Shown: positions 15,894 through 23,066 of the stretch, piece after piece | Numbering within the stretch: position 1 is the stretch's first letter | How the letters are laid out: each line of letters starts with the position of its first letter | Assembly: GCA_020850595.1 (NCBI GenBank) | Contig: JADZEK010000184.1 | Span: 1 to 44,266, forward strand | Direction: 5' to 3' | DNA length: 44,266 nt | Source of the DNA: Anaerolineales bacterium | Lineage (GTDB): Bacteria > Chloroflexota > Anaerolineae > Anaerolineales > UBA6663 | The notes under the pieces: generated by a model | What the model was told of the DNA's origin: nothing | The model's input: the letters and a program-made list of their open reading frames with translations, nothing else | The model's database searches: none | Program-made: the position numbers and the translations under genes

Positions 15894-15924
15894 GGGTGTT
15901 CAGTTGAACGCCCCTACGGTTGGA
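15894..15924. repeat. 19-nt direct repeat, copy B, within an imperfect palindrome
   Basis: GGGTGTTCA-GT-TGAACGCCC is a 9-bp inverted repeat with one mismatch. It runs into the exact second copy of GAACGCCCCTACGGTTGGA. It looks like a REP-type dispersed palindrome. Confidence 0.6.
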
Positions 15925-15976
15925 TAGAGTGTGCTCAAATAGAGCGCGCGGGTGGCACAGCGGATGACGGAAACTG

Positions 15977-16993
15977 CTACCCCGCCTCGCCCAAGTACTC
16001 CGGCAGGTGCTGGGCGTAGTAGGCGAGGGTGCGGCTAAGCCCTGCGGCCAGGGGCACGGCGGGCCGCCAGCCGAGCGCGGCGTGCAGCTTGGCGTAGGAG
16101 CCGTAGTAGTCGCCGATGTCTATGGCGGCCTGGTCGGCGGGGAACGGCACGCGCCGCCACGCCCCCGCGCCGTGCAGGGCGACGAGTTGCTCGGCTAACG
16201 CGGCCAGCGACACCACCTCGTCGCCGCCCAGGTTGTAGGTCTCGCCCACCGCCGCGTCGCTGGCGGCGGCCAGCAGCAGCGCCTCCACCGCGTCGTCCAC
16301 ATAGGTAAAGTCGCGGCGCTGAGCGCCCGTGCCGTAAACCAGTATCTCCTCGCCCTCCAGCAGGCGGCGCACCCACAGGCCCAGGAAGGTCTGGCGCGCG
16401 TCGGCGACGCGCATGCGCGGGCCGTAGGTGTTGGTGAGGCGCAGCGACGTGGTGCGCAGGCCATAAGCGCGGTGGTACACGAGGTGATACCACTCGGCGG
16501 CGACCTTGTTCACGCCGTTCACGTCCACCGGGTCAACCGGGTGCTGCTCGTCCACCGGCAGGTAGCGCGGCCGGCCGTAAATCTGGCGCGTGCCGCTGTA
16601 GACCAGGCGCACGCCGGGGTTGTGGCGGCGGCAGGCCTCCAGCAGCGCCAACTGGCTGCGGCCGTTGATGTCCAGGTCGGTGTACGGGTCGCGCATCGAG
16701 TCCAGGTGACTGACCTGCCCGGCCAGGTTGAAGACGAAGTCCTGCCGCGGCACGAGCGCCTCCAGCACGGCCGGGTCGCGCACATCGGCCACGCGCACGG
16801 CCACGCCCGCGACGCCCGCCAGGTTGAAGCGCCGCCCGCCGTACGTGGGGATCAGCGCATCCACCACGGCCACCTGCGCGCCCAGCCCAGCCAGCCGCCG
16901 CGCGAGGGTGCTGCCGATGAAGCCCAGCCCGCCGGTGATGAGGGCGCGGCGGCCCGCGAAGGCGGCGGCGAATAAAGCTGCGCGGTCGGTCAC
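15977..16993 (-). CDS. NAD-dependent sugar epimerase/dehydratase (extended SDR) with Asn in place of catalytic Tyr
   Basis: 338 aa from GTG 16993, which overlaps the TGA of the upstream glycosyltransferase (GTGA). It is an extended short-chain dehydrogenase with dinucleotide motif TGGLGFIG (residues 20-27), FNLAGQVSHLDS, VYSGTRQIYG and RLTNTYGPRM. The usual YxxxK reads NGVNK (Asn159, Lys163), so the proton-shuttling Tyr is absent. From memory a subgroup with DVNGxNKxxxEWYH shares this change, so it may be a real clade. It probably modifies a nucleotide sugar for the glycan operon; whether it epimerises, dehydrates or reduces is open. Confidence 0.8.
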   Translation of the reverse strand: MTDRAALFAAAFAGRRALITGGLGFIGSTLARRLAGLGAQVAVVDALIPTYGGRRFNLAGVAGVAVRVADVRDPAVLEALVPRQDFVFNLAGQVSHLDSMRDPYTDLDINGRSQLALLEACRRHNPGVRLVYSGTRQIYGRPRYLPVDEQHPVDPVDVNGVNKVAAEWYHLVYHRAYGLRTTSLRLTNTYGPRMRVADARQTFLGLWVRRLLEGEEILVYGTGAQRRDFTYVDDAVEALLLAAASDAAVGETYNLGGDEVVSLAALAEQLVALHGAGAWRRVPFPADQAAIDIGDYYGSYAKLHAALGWRPAVPLAAGLSRTLAYYAQHLPEYLGEAG

Positions 16994-17730
16994 GCGGGGG
17001 CCTGCGGGGGCGCGGGCGGCGTGCGCCGGAGCTGCCACCACAGCCGCCAGAGTTGCGCGGCGGTGCGCGCCAGCCGCCGGAAGTTGAAGAATTGGCTGCC
17101 GCCGTAAGCGCGGTGATAGTGGTGGACGGGCACCTCCACCGGCCGCGCGCCCGCCAACTGAAAGCGCTTGACCAGCTCCAGGGCCAGCGCGCCGCTGGTG
17201 CTGGTCAGCGGGGCGCGGGCCAGCAGGTCGCGGCGGAAGAGGCGGAAGTCGCAGTCGGTGTCGCGCAGCGGCAGGCCGAAGGCGAGCTTGACGAAGCGGT
17301 GGTATAGCCCGCCGATGATCCGGCGGTGCAGCGGGTCAGAGCGGGCGATCTTGTAGCCGTTGATCCAGGCGGCGGCAGGGTGCGCGGCGGCGGCCTCAGC
17401 CAGCAGCGTCAGTTCGTGCGCGTCGTACTGGGCGTCGCCGTCGGTGTAGAAGATCCAGTCTTTGGCGGCGGCGGCGAACCCGGCTCGCAGCGCGGCGCCG
17501 TAGCCCTGGTTGCGAGTGTGGGTCAGCACCCGCAGCTGGGGAAAGAGCGCGGCCAGGTCGGCCAGCACTTCGGCGGTGTAGTCGCGTGAGCCGTCGTTGA
17601 CGACCACGACTTCGTAGTCGCCGGTGACTTGCGGCAGCGCGCGCAGGGCGACCAGCACCATGCTGGGGATGGTGCCGGCGTCGTTATAGGCGGGGAAGAC
17701 GGCCGAAACGCTGGAGAGCCGAACGGTCAT
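16990..17730 (-). CDS. GT2 glycosyltransferase, dolichol-phosphate-mannose-synthase-like
   Basis: 246 aa GT-A fold enzyme. It starts with VSAVFPAYNDAGTIPSMV, then VVVVNDGSRDYTAEVL and FYTDGDAQYDAHEL, giving the UDP/GDP-sugar and metal-binding Asp residues of the DPM1/DPG-synthase branch of GT2. A TDCDFRLFRRDLL segment follows. There is no C-terminal membrane domain, so it is a soluble or peripheral enzyme. It probably transfers a hexose to polyprenyl phosphate. It lies 15 nt after the sugar-transferase gene and shares a stop/start overlap with the epimerase. Confidence 0.85.
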   Translation of the reverse strand: MTVRLSSVSAVFPAYNDAGTIPSMVLVALRALPQVTGDYEVVVVNDGSRDYTAEVLADLAALFPQLRVLTHTRNQGYGAALRAGFAAAAKDWIFYTDGDAQYDAHELTLLAEAAAAHPAAAWINGYKIARSDPLHRRIIGGLYHRFVKLAFGLPLRDTDCDFRLFRRDLLARAPLTSTSGALALELVKRFQLAGARPVEVPVHHYHRAYGGSQFFNFRRLARTAAQLWRLWWQLRRTPPAPPQAPA

Positions 17731-17745
17731 GCGGCCGCGGCGGGG

Positions 17746-19152
17746 TTAGTAGGCATTGCGGCCGGGACGGAAGAAGGTGCGCAAGAGGATTTTGATATCC
17801 AGCCAGACAGACCAGTTCTCAATGTACCACAGGTCGTACTTGGTGCGCTCGTAGATGGAGGTGTCGCCGCGCAGGCCGTTCACCTGGGCCCAGCCGGTCA
17901 TGCCGGCCTTTTCGTGGTGGCGATCCATGTAGCGCGGCACCATTTTGCGGAACTGATCCACGAAGGCGGGCTGTTCGGGGCGCGGGCCGACCAGGCTCAT
18001 CTCGCCCAGGAGCACGTTGATGAGGTTGGGCAGCTCGTCGAGGGAGTATTTGCGCAGGAAGGCGCCCAGGCGCGTGCGGCGCGGGTCGTCCTTCACGGTC
18101 CAGCCGGGGCCGTGGGCTTCCGAGTCGAGCCGCATGGAGCGGAACTTGAACATGCGGAAAGGCTTGGCATCTAGCCCCATGCGCGCCTGCACGAAGAAGG
18201 CCGGGCCGGGCGAGTCGAGCTTGATGGCGATGGCGATGAGCAGCAGGAAGGGCGAGATGAGCACCAGGCCAACGGTGCTGCCCACCAGGTCCATGCCGCG
18301 CTTGAGGGTCAGGCCCCAGCCGCGCAGGGCCACATCGCGGATGCTGAGCAGCGGCAGACCGCCCAGGTCGTCTATGGTGACGCCAGCCGCCATGATCTCG
18401 AACAGCGTGGGGAAGACTTTGATGCTGACGCGCTCGCGGTGGGCCAGCGAGATCAGGTTCACCATGGTCTCGTCGTCGGCCTCGGGCAGCGCGATGATGA
18501 CTTCGTCTATGGCGTATTCGTCAATCAGGCGCGGCAGGTCGTCGGTCACGCCCAGCACGGCGTAGCCGGCCACTTCGCGCGGGCCGCCGGCGCCGTTGAC
18601 CAGCCCGAGCAGGTGGTAGCCCAGGTAGGGCGAGCTTTCGATCTTTTGCAGCACTAGTTGGGCGGCGTCGCCGGTGCCGATGACGACCACGCGGTCTTGC
18701 ACGACACCCTGCGCCTGGAGCAGCCCGCGCAACTGGTGGAGCAGCCAGCGGCCCAAGAGCACCAGCAGCGCGGCGATAACCCAGGCATAGACGATCATGG
18801 CGCGCGGCAGGTTCACCTCGAACACGCTGTTTTTGAGCGTCAGGGAGGCCACGGCCACGGTCAGCAGGGCGCTGAACGTGACGCCCACGAGCACGGCGTA
18901 CGACTCGTCTACGCGTGAGACGGCGCGCCGCAGGTGGTAGAGCCGCAGGAAGAAGAACACGACCGCGCCGGAGACGACGAAGATGACGACGACGGGCAGG
19001 TAGTCGAGCAGGCGTTGAATCTCGACCGCCTCTTGGGGCCAGTCAATGAGCAGGCGCAGGCGGTGAGCCAGGGCGAAGGCCAGGGCCAGGGCAAGCATGT
19101 CGCTGCCGAGCAGGGCGATGGAGAAGAGCGTGCGGAAGCGGCGGGCGTCCAT
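17746..19152 (-). CDS. Polyprenyl-phosphate sugar-1-phosphate transferase (WbaP/WcaJ-like)
   Basis: 468 aa from ATG 19152; longer upstream readings run into the preceding GT gene. Four or five N-terminal membrane segments (about 10-135) precede a Rossmann-like CoA-binding domain (VVVIGTGDAAQLVLQKI, about 150-260). The C-terminal bacterial sugar transferase domain follows: KRGMDLVGSTVGLVLISPFL, FKFRSMRLDSE, LRKYSLDELPNLINVLLGEM (quoted in part), SLVGPRPE, AGMTGWAQVNGLRGDTSI. These are the conserved motifs of monotopic phosphoglycosyl transferases, including the Asp-Glu catalytic pair in LDELPN. It starts exopolysaccharide or O-antigen-type repeat-unit assembly on undecaprenyl phosphate. Confidence 0.92.
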   Translation of the reverse strand: MDARRFRTLFSIALLGSDMLALALAFALAHRLRLLIDWPQEAVEIQRLLDYLPVVVIFVVSGAVVFFFLRLYHLRRAVSRVDESYAVLVGVTFSALLTVAVASLTLKNSVFEVNLPRAMIVYAWVIAALLVLLGRWLLHQLRGLLQAQGVVQDRVVVIGTGDAAQLVLQKIESSPYLGYHLLGLVNGAGGPREVAGYAVLGVTDDLPRLIDEYAIDEVIIALPEADDETMVNLISLAHRERVSIKVFPTLFEIMAAGVTIDDLGGLPLLSIRDVALRGWGLTLKRGMDLVGSTVGLVLISPFLLLIAIAIKLDSPGPAFFVQARMGLDAKPFRMFKFRSMRLDSEAHGPGWTVKDDPRRTRLGAFLRKYSLDELPNLINVLLGEMSLVGPRPEQPAFVDQFRKMVPRYMDRHHEKAGMTGWAQVNGLRGDTSIYERTKYDLWYIENWSVWLDIKILLRTFFRPGRNAY

Positions 19153-19168
19153 GCGGGCGGCGCGGCGG

Positions 19169-20083
19169 TCAGGCGGCCGCCAGGGCGGGGGCCGGCCCGC
19201 GGCGGGTGAAGCGCTCGCGCAGCCGGGTGGCGTGCAGGTTGAGGCGGATGCCGGCGACGACCAGCGCGCCCAGCCAGCCGGGCGTGGTGGCGGCGTAGTG
19301 CTTGCGATAGAAGTAGAGCATGGCTTCGTGGAAGGCGATTTGGGCCTGGTGGCTCTGGCGGCTAGCGGCGCGCTTGACATGCAGCACGGTGACGGCCGGG
19401 TTGTAGCGCACCTGCCAGCCCGCGCGGCGCAGGGCCATGGCCCAGTCGAGGTCTTCGCCGTACATGAAGAAGCGCTCGTCGAGCAGGCCGGCCTGGGCGA
19501 TGGCCGCGCCTCGCACGAGCATGAAGGCGCCGACCACCGCGCCGACCTCGGTTTCCACGTCGGGGCTGAGGTAGGTCAGGTTGTACTGCCCAAAGCGCCG
19601 GCTGCGCGGGAAGAGGCGGCTGAGGCCCAACATGCGGTAGATGAAGGCGTCGAAGGCCAGGCTGCGGCGGCAGGCCAGGTCAAGCTCGCCGGTGGGGAGC
19701 ACGAGCCTGGGGCCGGCCGCGCCGCACGCGGGATGGGCGTCCAAGTAGGCGGTCATGTCGGCGAAGGCAAAGGGCGGCACGACGGTGTCGGGGTTCAGTA
19801 GCAGGGCGAAGCGCGGGCCGGTGGTGCGGTTGGGGCCGAAGCCCAGCGCGCGCAAGCCCAGGTTGTTGCCGGCCGCGTAGCCGCCGTTGACGGGACTTTC
19901 GAGCACATGCGCGGCGGGGAACTCGGCCCGCACCATGGCGGCCGAGCCGTCGCTGGAGGCGTTATCTACTACGCACACGCTGAAGGTGACCGGCCCGCGC
20001 GCGGCAAAGACCGAACGCAGGCAGGCGCGCAGGAGGTCGCGCGTGTTCCAGTTGAGGATGACAACGCCTAAATCGGTGGACAC
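19169..20083 (-). CDS. GT2 rhamnosyltransferase-like glycosyltransferase
   Basis: 304 aa, GTG start. It has VVILNWNTRDLLRACLRSV, VCVVDNASSDGSAAM, NGGYAAGNNLGLR and LLLNPDTVV (metal-binding DxD-like), then FFMYGEDLDWAMALRRAGW (catalytic ED region), typical of WbbL/rhamnosyltransferase-type GT2 enzymes. The C-terminal part has a possible peripheral helix (WLGALVVAGIRLNL). It is the first gene of the glycan operon that continues with the sugar transferase 16 nt downstream. A TAGAAT box about 40 nt upstream is a possible -10. Confidence 0.88.
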   Translation of the reverse strand: MSTDLGVVILNWNTRDLLRACLRSVFAARGPVTFSVCVVDNASSDGSAAMVRAEFPAAHVLESPVNGGYAAGNNLGLRALGFGPNRTTGPRFALLLNPDTVVPPFAFADMTAYLDAHPACGAAGPRLVLPTGELDLACRRSLAFDAFIYRMLGLSRLFPRSRRFGQYNLTYLSPDVETEVGAVVGAFMLVRGAAIAQAGLLDERFFMYGEDLDWAMALRRAGWQVRYNPAVTVLHVKRAASRQSHQAQIAFHEAMLYFYRKHYAATTPGWLGALVVAGIRLNLHATRLRERFTRRGPAPALAAA

Positions 20084-20183
20084 AGGCTTACCCGGCGGGT
20101 TTCCGACGGGATTCTAACACAGAGGCGGGAGGGCCAGGGACTCGGGGGGCCTCCGGGAACCGGCACAAGCGGCGAGAAGCGTC

Positions 20184-20238
20184 GTCTAGTCTGCGCCCAA
20201 GCGTTTGGCGCTAGTCCTGACGTTGGCGCGTTAATCCG
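20184..20238 (+). repeat. Dispersed intergenic repeat, copy 2
   Basis: It aligns with the reverse complement of 1625-1678 (GTCTA..TC.GCGCCCAA.CG, then CGTTGGCGCG.TAA). It lies between murE and the glycan operon, with no gene visible in 20084-20298. Confidence 0.5.
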
Positions 20239-20298
20239 GTTAGGTCAGTGGCTCTTTAGCACTCCCCCGCCAAGGTCAAGATAATGGTCGTGAGCGGA

Positions 20299-21870
20299 TT
20301 AGTTTGTCTTGGTCTCCCGTGTCGGCAGGTAAGGCATGGCCGGGCCTGGGACTCCGAGGTGCTCAGCGAGTGCGGCGCGCAGGGCGGTGCGGTCGTCCCA
20401 GGCGTATTCGGTCGTGCCGAAGGCCATGGACTGCTCGTGGCCCTTGCCGCAGGCCAACAGCAGGTCGCCGGGCTGGGCCAGGCTGACGGCCAGCCGCAGC
20501 GCCGCGCCGCGGTCGGGCACGCGAAAGAAGGTCTGCCCCTCCACCCCACCGTGCATCCGCGCCGCGCCGGCCATCATCTCTAAGATGTCGTCCAGCGCTT
20601 CGGTGCGCGGGTCTTCGGCGGTCAGGATGGTCAGGTCGGCCAGCTCGGCGCTGGTCTGGGCCATCAGGCGGCGCTTCTCCACATCGCGCAGACCCGCCGA
20701 GCCAAAAACTGCAATCAGCCGGCCCGCCGGGTTGAGCTGGCGGGCCGTCAGCAGCACACGGCGCAGCGCATTGGGCGTGTGGGCGAAGTCCACAATGGCG
20801 GTGAAGGGCTGGCCGAGGTCGAGGCGCTCCAGGCGACCGGGCACGCCGGGCAGCGCCGCCAGGCCGCGCGCCGCCGTTGCGGGAGCCAGCCCCAGGCCAC
20901 CGACCGTGGCGGTCAGCGCCGCCAGCGCGTTCGAGAGGTTGTAGGCCCCGACCAGCGACGTCGCCGCCGGGTGGGCCAAGCCGCCCAGCCCGCGTAGGGT
21001 GAAGCGCGTGGCGGCGGGCGTGGACTGCACCGCGTCGGCGAAGAAGTCGGCGGCGGCGGTCAGGCCGTAGCTCAGGCGGCGCACATCGAGGTGCGGCTCA
21101 AGCAGCGCTGCCAGGTAGGCGTACGAGCTGTCGTCGTGGTTGAGCACGGCGGTCTTGGCGGCCACCCCCGACTTGGCGGGCGAAGCGGCCAGCAGGCTGA
21201 ACAGCCGCCCCTTGGCCGCGCGGTAATTCTCGTAGGTTTTGTGAAAATCCAGATGCTCGTGGGTGATGTTGGTCACCACGGCCACGTCAAAGGCGCAGCC
21301 GGTGACGCGGTGCTGGGCCAGGCCGTGCGAGGTGACTTCGAGCACGCAGTGAGTGAGGCCTGCCGCTACCATGCGCGCCAGCAGCGCCTGGGTGGCGGGC
21401 GCGTCGGGCGTGGTGACGTGGAAGCCGGTGTCGAGCGTTTCGTCGCCGATGACGGCGCTGACGGTGGAGACGAGGCCCGCCCGCAGCCCGGCCGCCAGCA
21501 GCACGCTATGGATCAGGCTGCTGGTGGTGGTTTTGCCGTCGGTGCCGGTGACGCCAATGAGCACTAGTTGGCGCGAGGGGTGGCCATGCCACGCCGCCGC
21601 CAGCCAGGCCAGGGCTTCGCGCCCATCGGGCACGGTAATCACATCCGGCGGCAGGTCGTCGCCGGCTTCGGCCACCACCGCCGCCGCGCCCCGCTCGCGA
21701 GCCGCGCCGATGTAGCGCCGCCCATCGTGGTATTCGCCGGGGATGGCGACGAACAGGCTGCCGGCCGCCACTGTGCGCGAGTCGGCGGTGAGGTCGGTGA
21801 TGTCGGGATCATTCCGGCCGGCGGGGACGGAGGCGGTGGGCAGGGAGGCGAGGAGGTGCGAGAGGCGCAT
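20299..21870 (-). CDS. murE: UDP-MurNAc-L-Ala-D-Glu:diamino acid ligase (MurE)
   Basis: 523 aa from ATG 21870; the only promoter-like TATAAT lies 6 nt upstream, so earlier starts are unlikely. Mur ligase features are the N-terminal UMP-binding domain (TADSRTVAAGSLFVAIPGE), ATP loop GVTGTDGKTTTSS, HEHLDFHKTYENYRAAKGRLF with the carbamylated Lys (quoted in part) and GKGHEQ near the C-terminus. It adds the third residue of the peptidoglycan stem. The substrate-selecting loop, DNPR in meso-DAP enzymes, is EDPR here (419-422). The Arg and the GKGHE Glu remain, so the diamino acid may be other than meso-DAP (for example Orn or Lys); this is an inference. Confidence 0.95.
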   Translation of the reverse strand: MRLSHLLASLPTASVPAGRNDPDITDLTADSRTVAAGSLFVAIPGEYHDGRRYIGAARERGAAAVVAEAGDDLPPDVITVPDGREALAWLAAAWHGHPSRQLVLIGVTGTDGKTTTSSLIHSVLLAAGLRAGLVSTVSAVIGDETLDTGFHVTTPDAPATQALLARMVAAGLTHCVLEVTSHGLAQHRVTGCAFDVAVVTNITHEHLDFHKTYENYRAAKGRLFSLLAASPAKSGVAAKTAVLNHDDSSYAYLAALLEPHLDVRRLSYGLTAAADFFADAVQSTPAATRFTLRGLGGLAHPAATSLVGAYNLSNALAALTATVGGLGLAPATAARGLAALPGVPGRLERLDLGQPFTAIVDFAHTPNALRRVLLTARQLNPAGRLIAVFGSAGLRDVEKRRLMAQTSAELADLTILTAEDPRTEALDDILEMMAGAARMHGGVEGQTFFRVPDRGAALRLAVSLAQPGDLLLACGKGHEQSMAFGTTEYAWDDRTALRAALAEHLGVPGPAMPYLPTRETKTN

Positions 21871-21876
21871 GGGCCG

Positions 21877-21882
21877 ATTATA
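21877..21882 (-). promoter_or_regulatory. murE -10 box, predicted leaderless start
   Basis: TATAAT on the minus strand ends 6 nt before the murE ATG, so the transcript would begin at or next to the start codon. No clear -35 is visible. Confidence 0.6.
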
Positions 21883-21961
21883 CGCGGAGGGATAGAGAGG
21901 GGGACTCAGGGGCGACGGAGGGAGGGGCGGAGTTGAGGCTTCCGCCACTACCAGGCACGCC

Positions 21962-21998
21962 AACGGGCGGCTGCCGCGAGTGCGGCAGCCGCCCGTTT
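21962..21998 (-). terminator. Hairpin terminator at the end of the F0 ATP synthase operon
   Basis: A 16-bp perfect stem (AACGGGCGGCTGCCGC with its complement) closes a GAGT loop between the b-delta gene and murE. The flanking U-tract is weak on both strands, but stem strength and position support termination of the atp transcript. Confidence 0.7.
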
Positions 21999-22035
21999 GG
22001 GTTCGGCTGGCTACGTACTTAGCCCACTTGCAGAA

Positions 22036-22773
22036 CTAGCGCAGGTTGGCGCGCAGGCCTTCCAGGCGGCCGGACACCGAAGCGTCTACCACCTTGTCGC
22101 CCAGGCGGATGACCACGCCGCCCAAGATGGCCGGGTCTACGCGGAAGACCACGGCCGGCGAGCCGCCCAGCTTGGCAACCACGTCGCGGCGCACGATGTC
22201 TTGCTCGGCGTCGGTCAGCGGCAGGGCGCTGGTGACTTCGGCGGCAGCTCCGCCGGCCTGCTCGCCTTCGAGCACGGTGAAGCGGCCGCCCTGAATGCCG
22301 CTGAAGAATTCCTGGATCAGGCCGTGCTGGCGCTTCTCATCCAGCTCGGCGCCGATGACCTTCTGGGCGGCGGCCAGGGCCAGCGCGGCCACCTGCCCGC
22401 GCAGGTCGGCCAGGATGCGGTTGCGCTCCAGCGCGGCTTCTTCTTGCGCGGTCTTGAGGAGGCGGGCGCGCTCGGCGTCGGTCGCGCTGCGCACATCGGC
22501 GGCGGCCTTCTCGGCGCGCTCGGTGGCTTCAGCCACGCGCTTGTTGGCGTCGGCCTGCGCGGCGGCGATGATCTTCTGCGCTTCCTTTTCCGCGTTGGCG
22601 CGGGCTTCGGAGGCGATGCGGGCGTCTTCCAGCCCCTGGGCGATGCGCTGCTTGCGCTGCTCCAGCAGGTTGACGATGGGGGTGTAGGCCCAGGCCGTCA
22701 ACACGATCATCACGATGACGAAGTTGAACAGCTGGACAACGAAGAACCCCAGATTGATGCCTAATGCGTCCAT
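22036..22773 (-). CDS. atpF: ATP synthase b subunit fused to the C-terminal domain of delta
   Basis: 245 aa. Residues 5-30 form the single b-subunit membrane helix (GFFVVQLFNFVIVMIVLTAW), and 35-157 are the long charged b coiled coil. From about 178 the sequence switches to the delta/OSCP C-terminal domain: EVTSALPLTDAEQDIV, FRVDPAILGGVVIRLGD, DASVSGRLEGLR. The delta N-terminal six-helix domain that grips alpha is missing. The whole is one frame, so it is a true fusion. The length resembles the extended b subunits of alternative F-type ATPases and differs from the longer mycobacterial b-delta. AAGGAG lies 6 nt before ATG. It is the last gene of the operon; no atpH, A, G, D or C follows. Confidence 0.88.
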   Translation of the reverse strand: MDALGINLGFFVVQLFNFVIVMIVLTAWAYTPIVNLLEQRKQRIAQGLEDARIASEARANAEKEAQKIIAAAQADANKRVAEATERAEKAAADVRSATDAERARLLKTAQEEAALERNRILADLRGQVAALALAAAQKVIGAELDEKRQHGLIQEFFSGIQGGRFTVLEGEQAGGAAAEVTSALPLTDAEQDIVRRDVVAKLGGSPAVVFRVDPAILGGVVIRLGDKVVDASVSGRLEGLRANLR

Positions 22774-22783
22774 GGACTGCTCC

Positions 22784-23032
22784 TTAGGCCGCGAAGATGA
22801 TGATCAGGGCGACGGCCAGGCAGTAAATGGCGACGGCTTCGGCGAAGGCGATACCCAGAATCATGTTGGTCTGGATTGTGCCGGTCGCGTCGGGGTTGCG
22901 GCCCATCGCCTGCACCGCGCCGCTGGTCACGATGCCGATGCCGGCGCCGGCGCCCACCGCGCCGATCATCGCCAGGCCGGCGCCGATGAAGCGCATGGCA
23001 TGCAGGAAAACTTCGGGATAAGCGGGATCCAT
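22784..23032 (-). CDS. atpE: ATP synthase c subunit
   Basis: 82 aa hairpin of two membrane helices: FIGAGLAMIGAVGAGAGIGIV (the Gly-rich ring-packing helix) and NMILGIAFAEAVAIYCLAVAL, with loop GRNPDATG. The ion-binding Glu is in FAEAVAIY. Na+-type rings carry Ser/Thr just after this Glu (ESTxIY); here the residues are Ala-Val, so proton coupling is expected. GGAGGAG lies 8 nt before ATG. It sits between atpB and the b-delta fusion. Confidence 0.97.
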   Translation of the reverse strand: MDPAYPEVFLHAMRFIGAGLAMIGAVGAGAGIGIVTSGAVQAMGRNPDATGTIQTNMILGIAFAEAVAIYCLAVALIIIFAA

Positions 23033-23066
23033 GGTCTAATCTCCTCCAAGCTAAGGGGGCTAAGTA

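Larger units (their letters stand above)
15647..15976. other. 330-nt intergenic region with terminator and repeats
   Basis: No credible gene is visible. It contains a bidirectional terminator (15679-15708), a 27-nt fragment nearly identical to the 3' part of the neighbouring epimerase gene (15739-15765), and two copies of GAACGCCCCTACGGTTGGA, the second forming part of an imperfect palindrome. Confidence 0.7.

Noticed and set aside
22036..22773. b-delta fusion as an assembly error
   Set aside because: A single frame with its own ribosome-binding site and a smooth transition; the C-terminal domain is complete and in the normal order.
22784..23032. Sodium-coupled c ring
   Set aside because: The residues after the ion-binding Glu are Ala-Val and not Ser/Thr, so the Na+ signature is incomplete.
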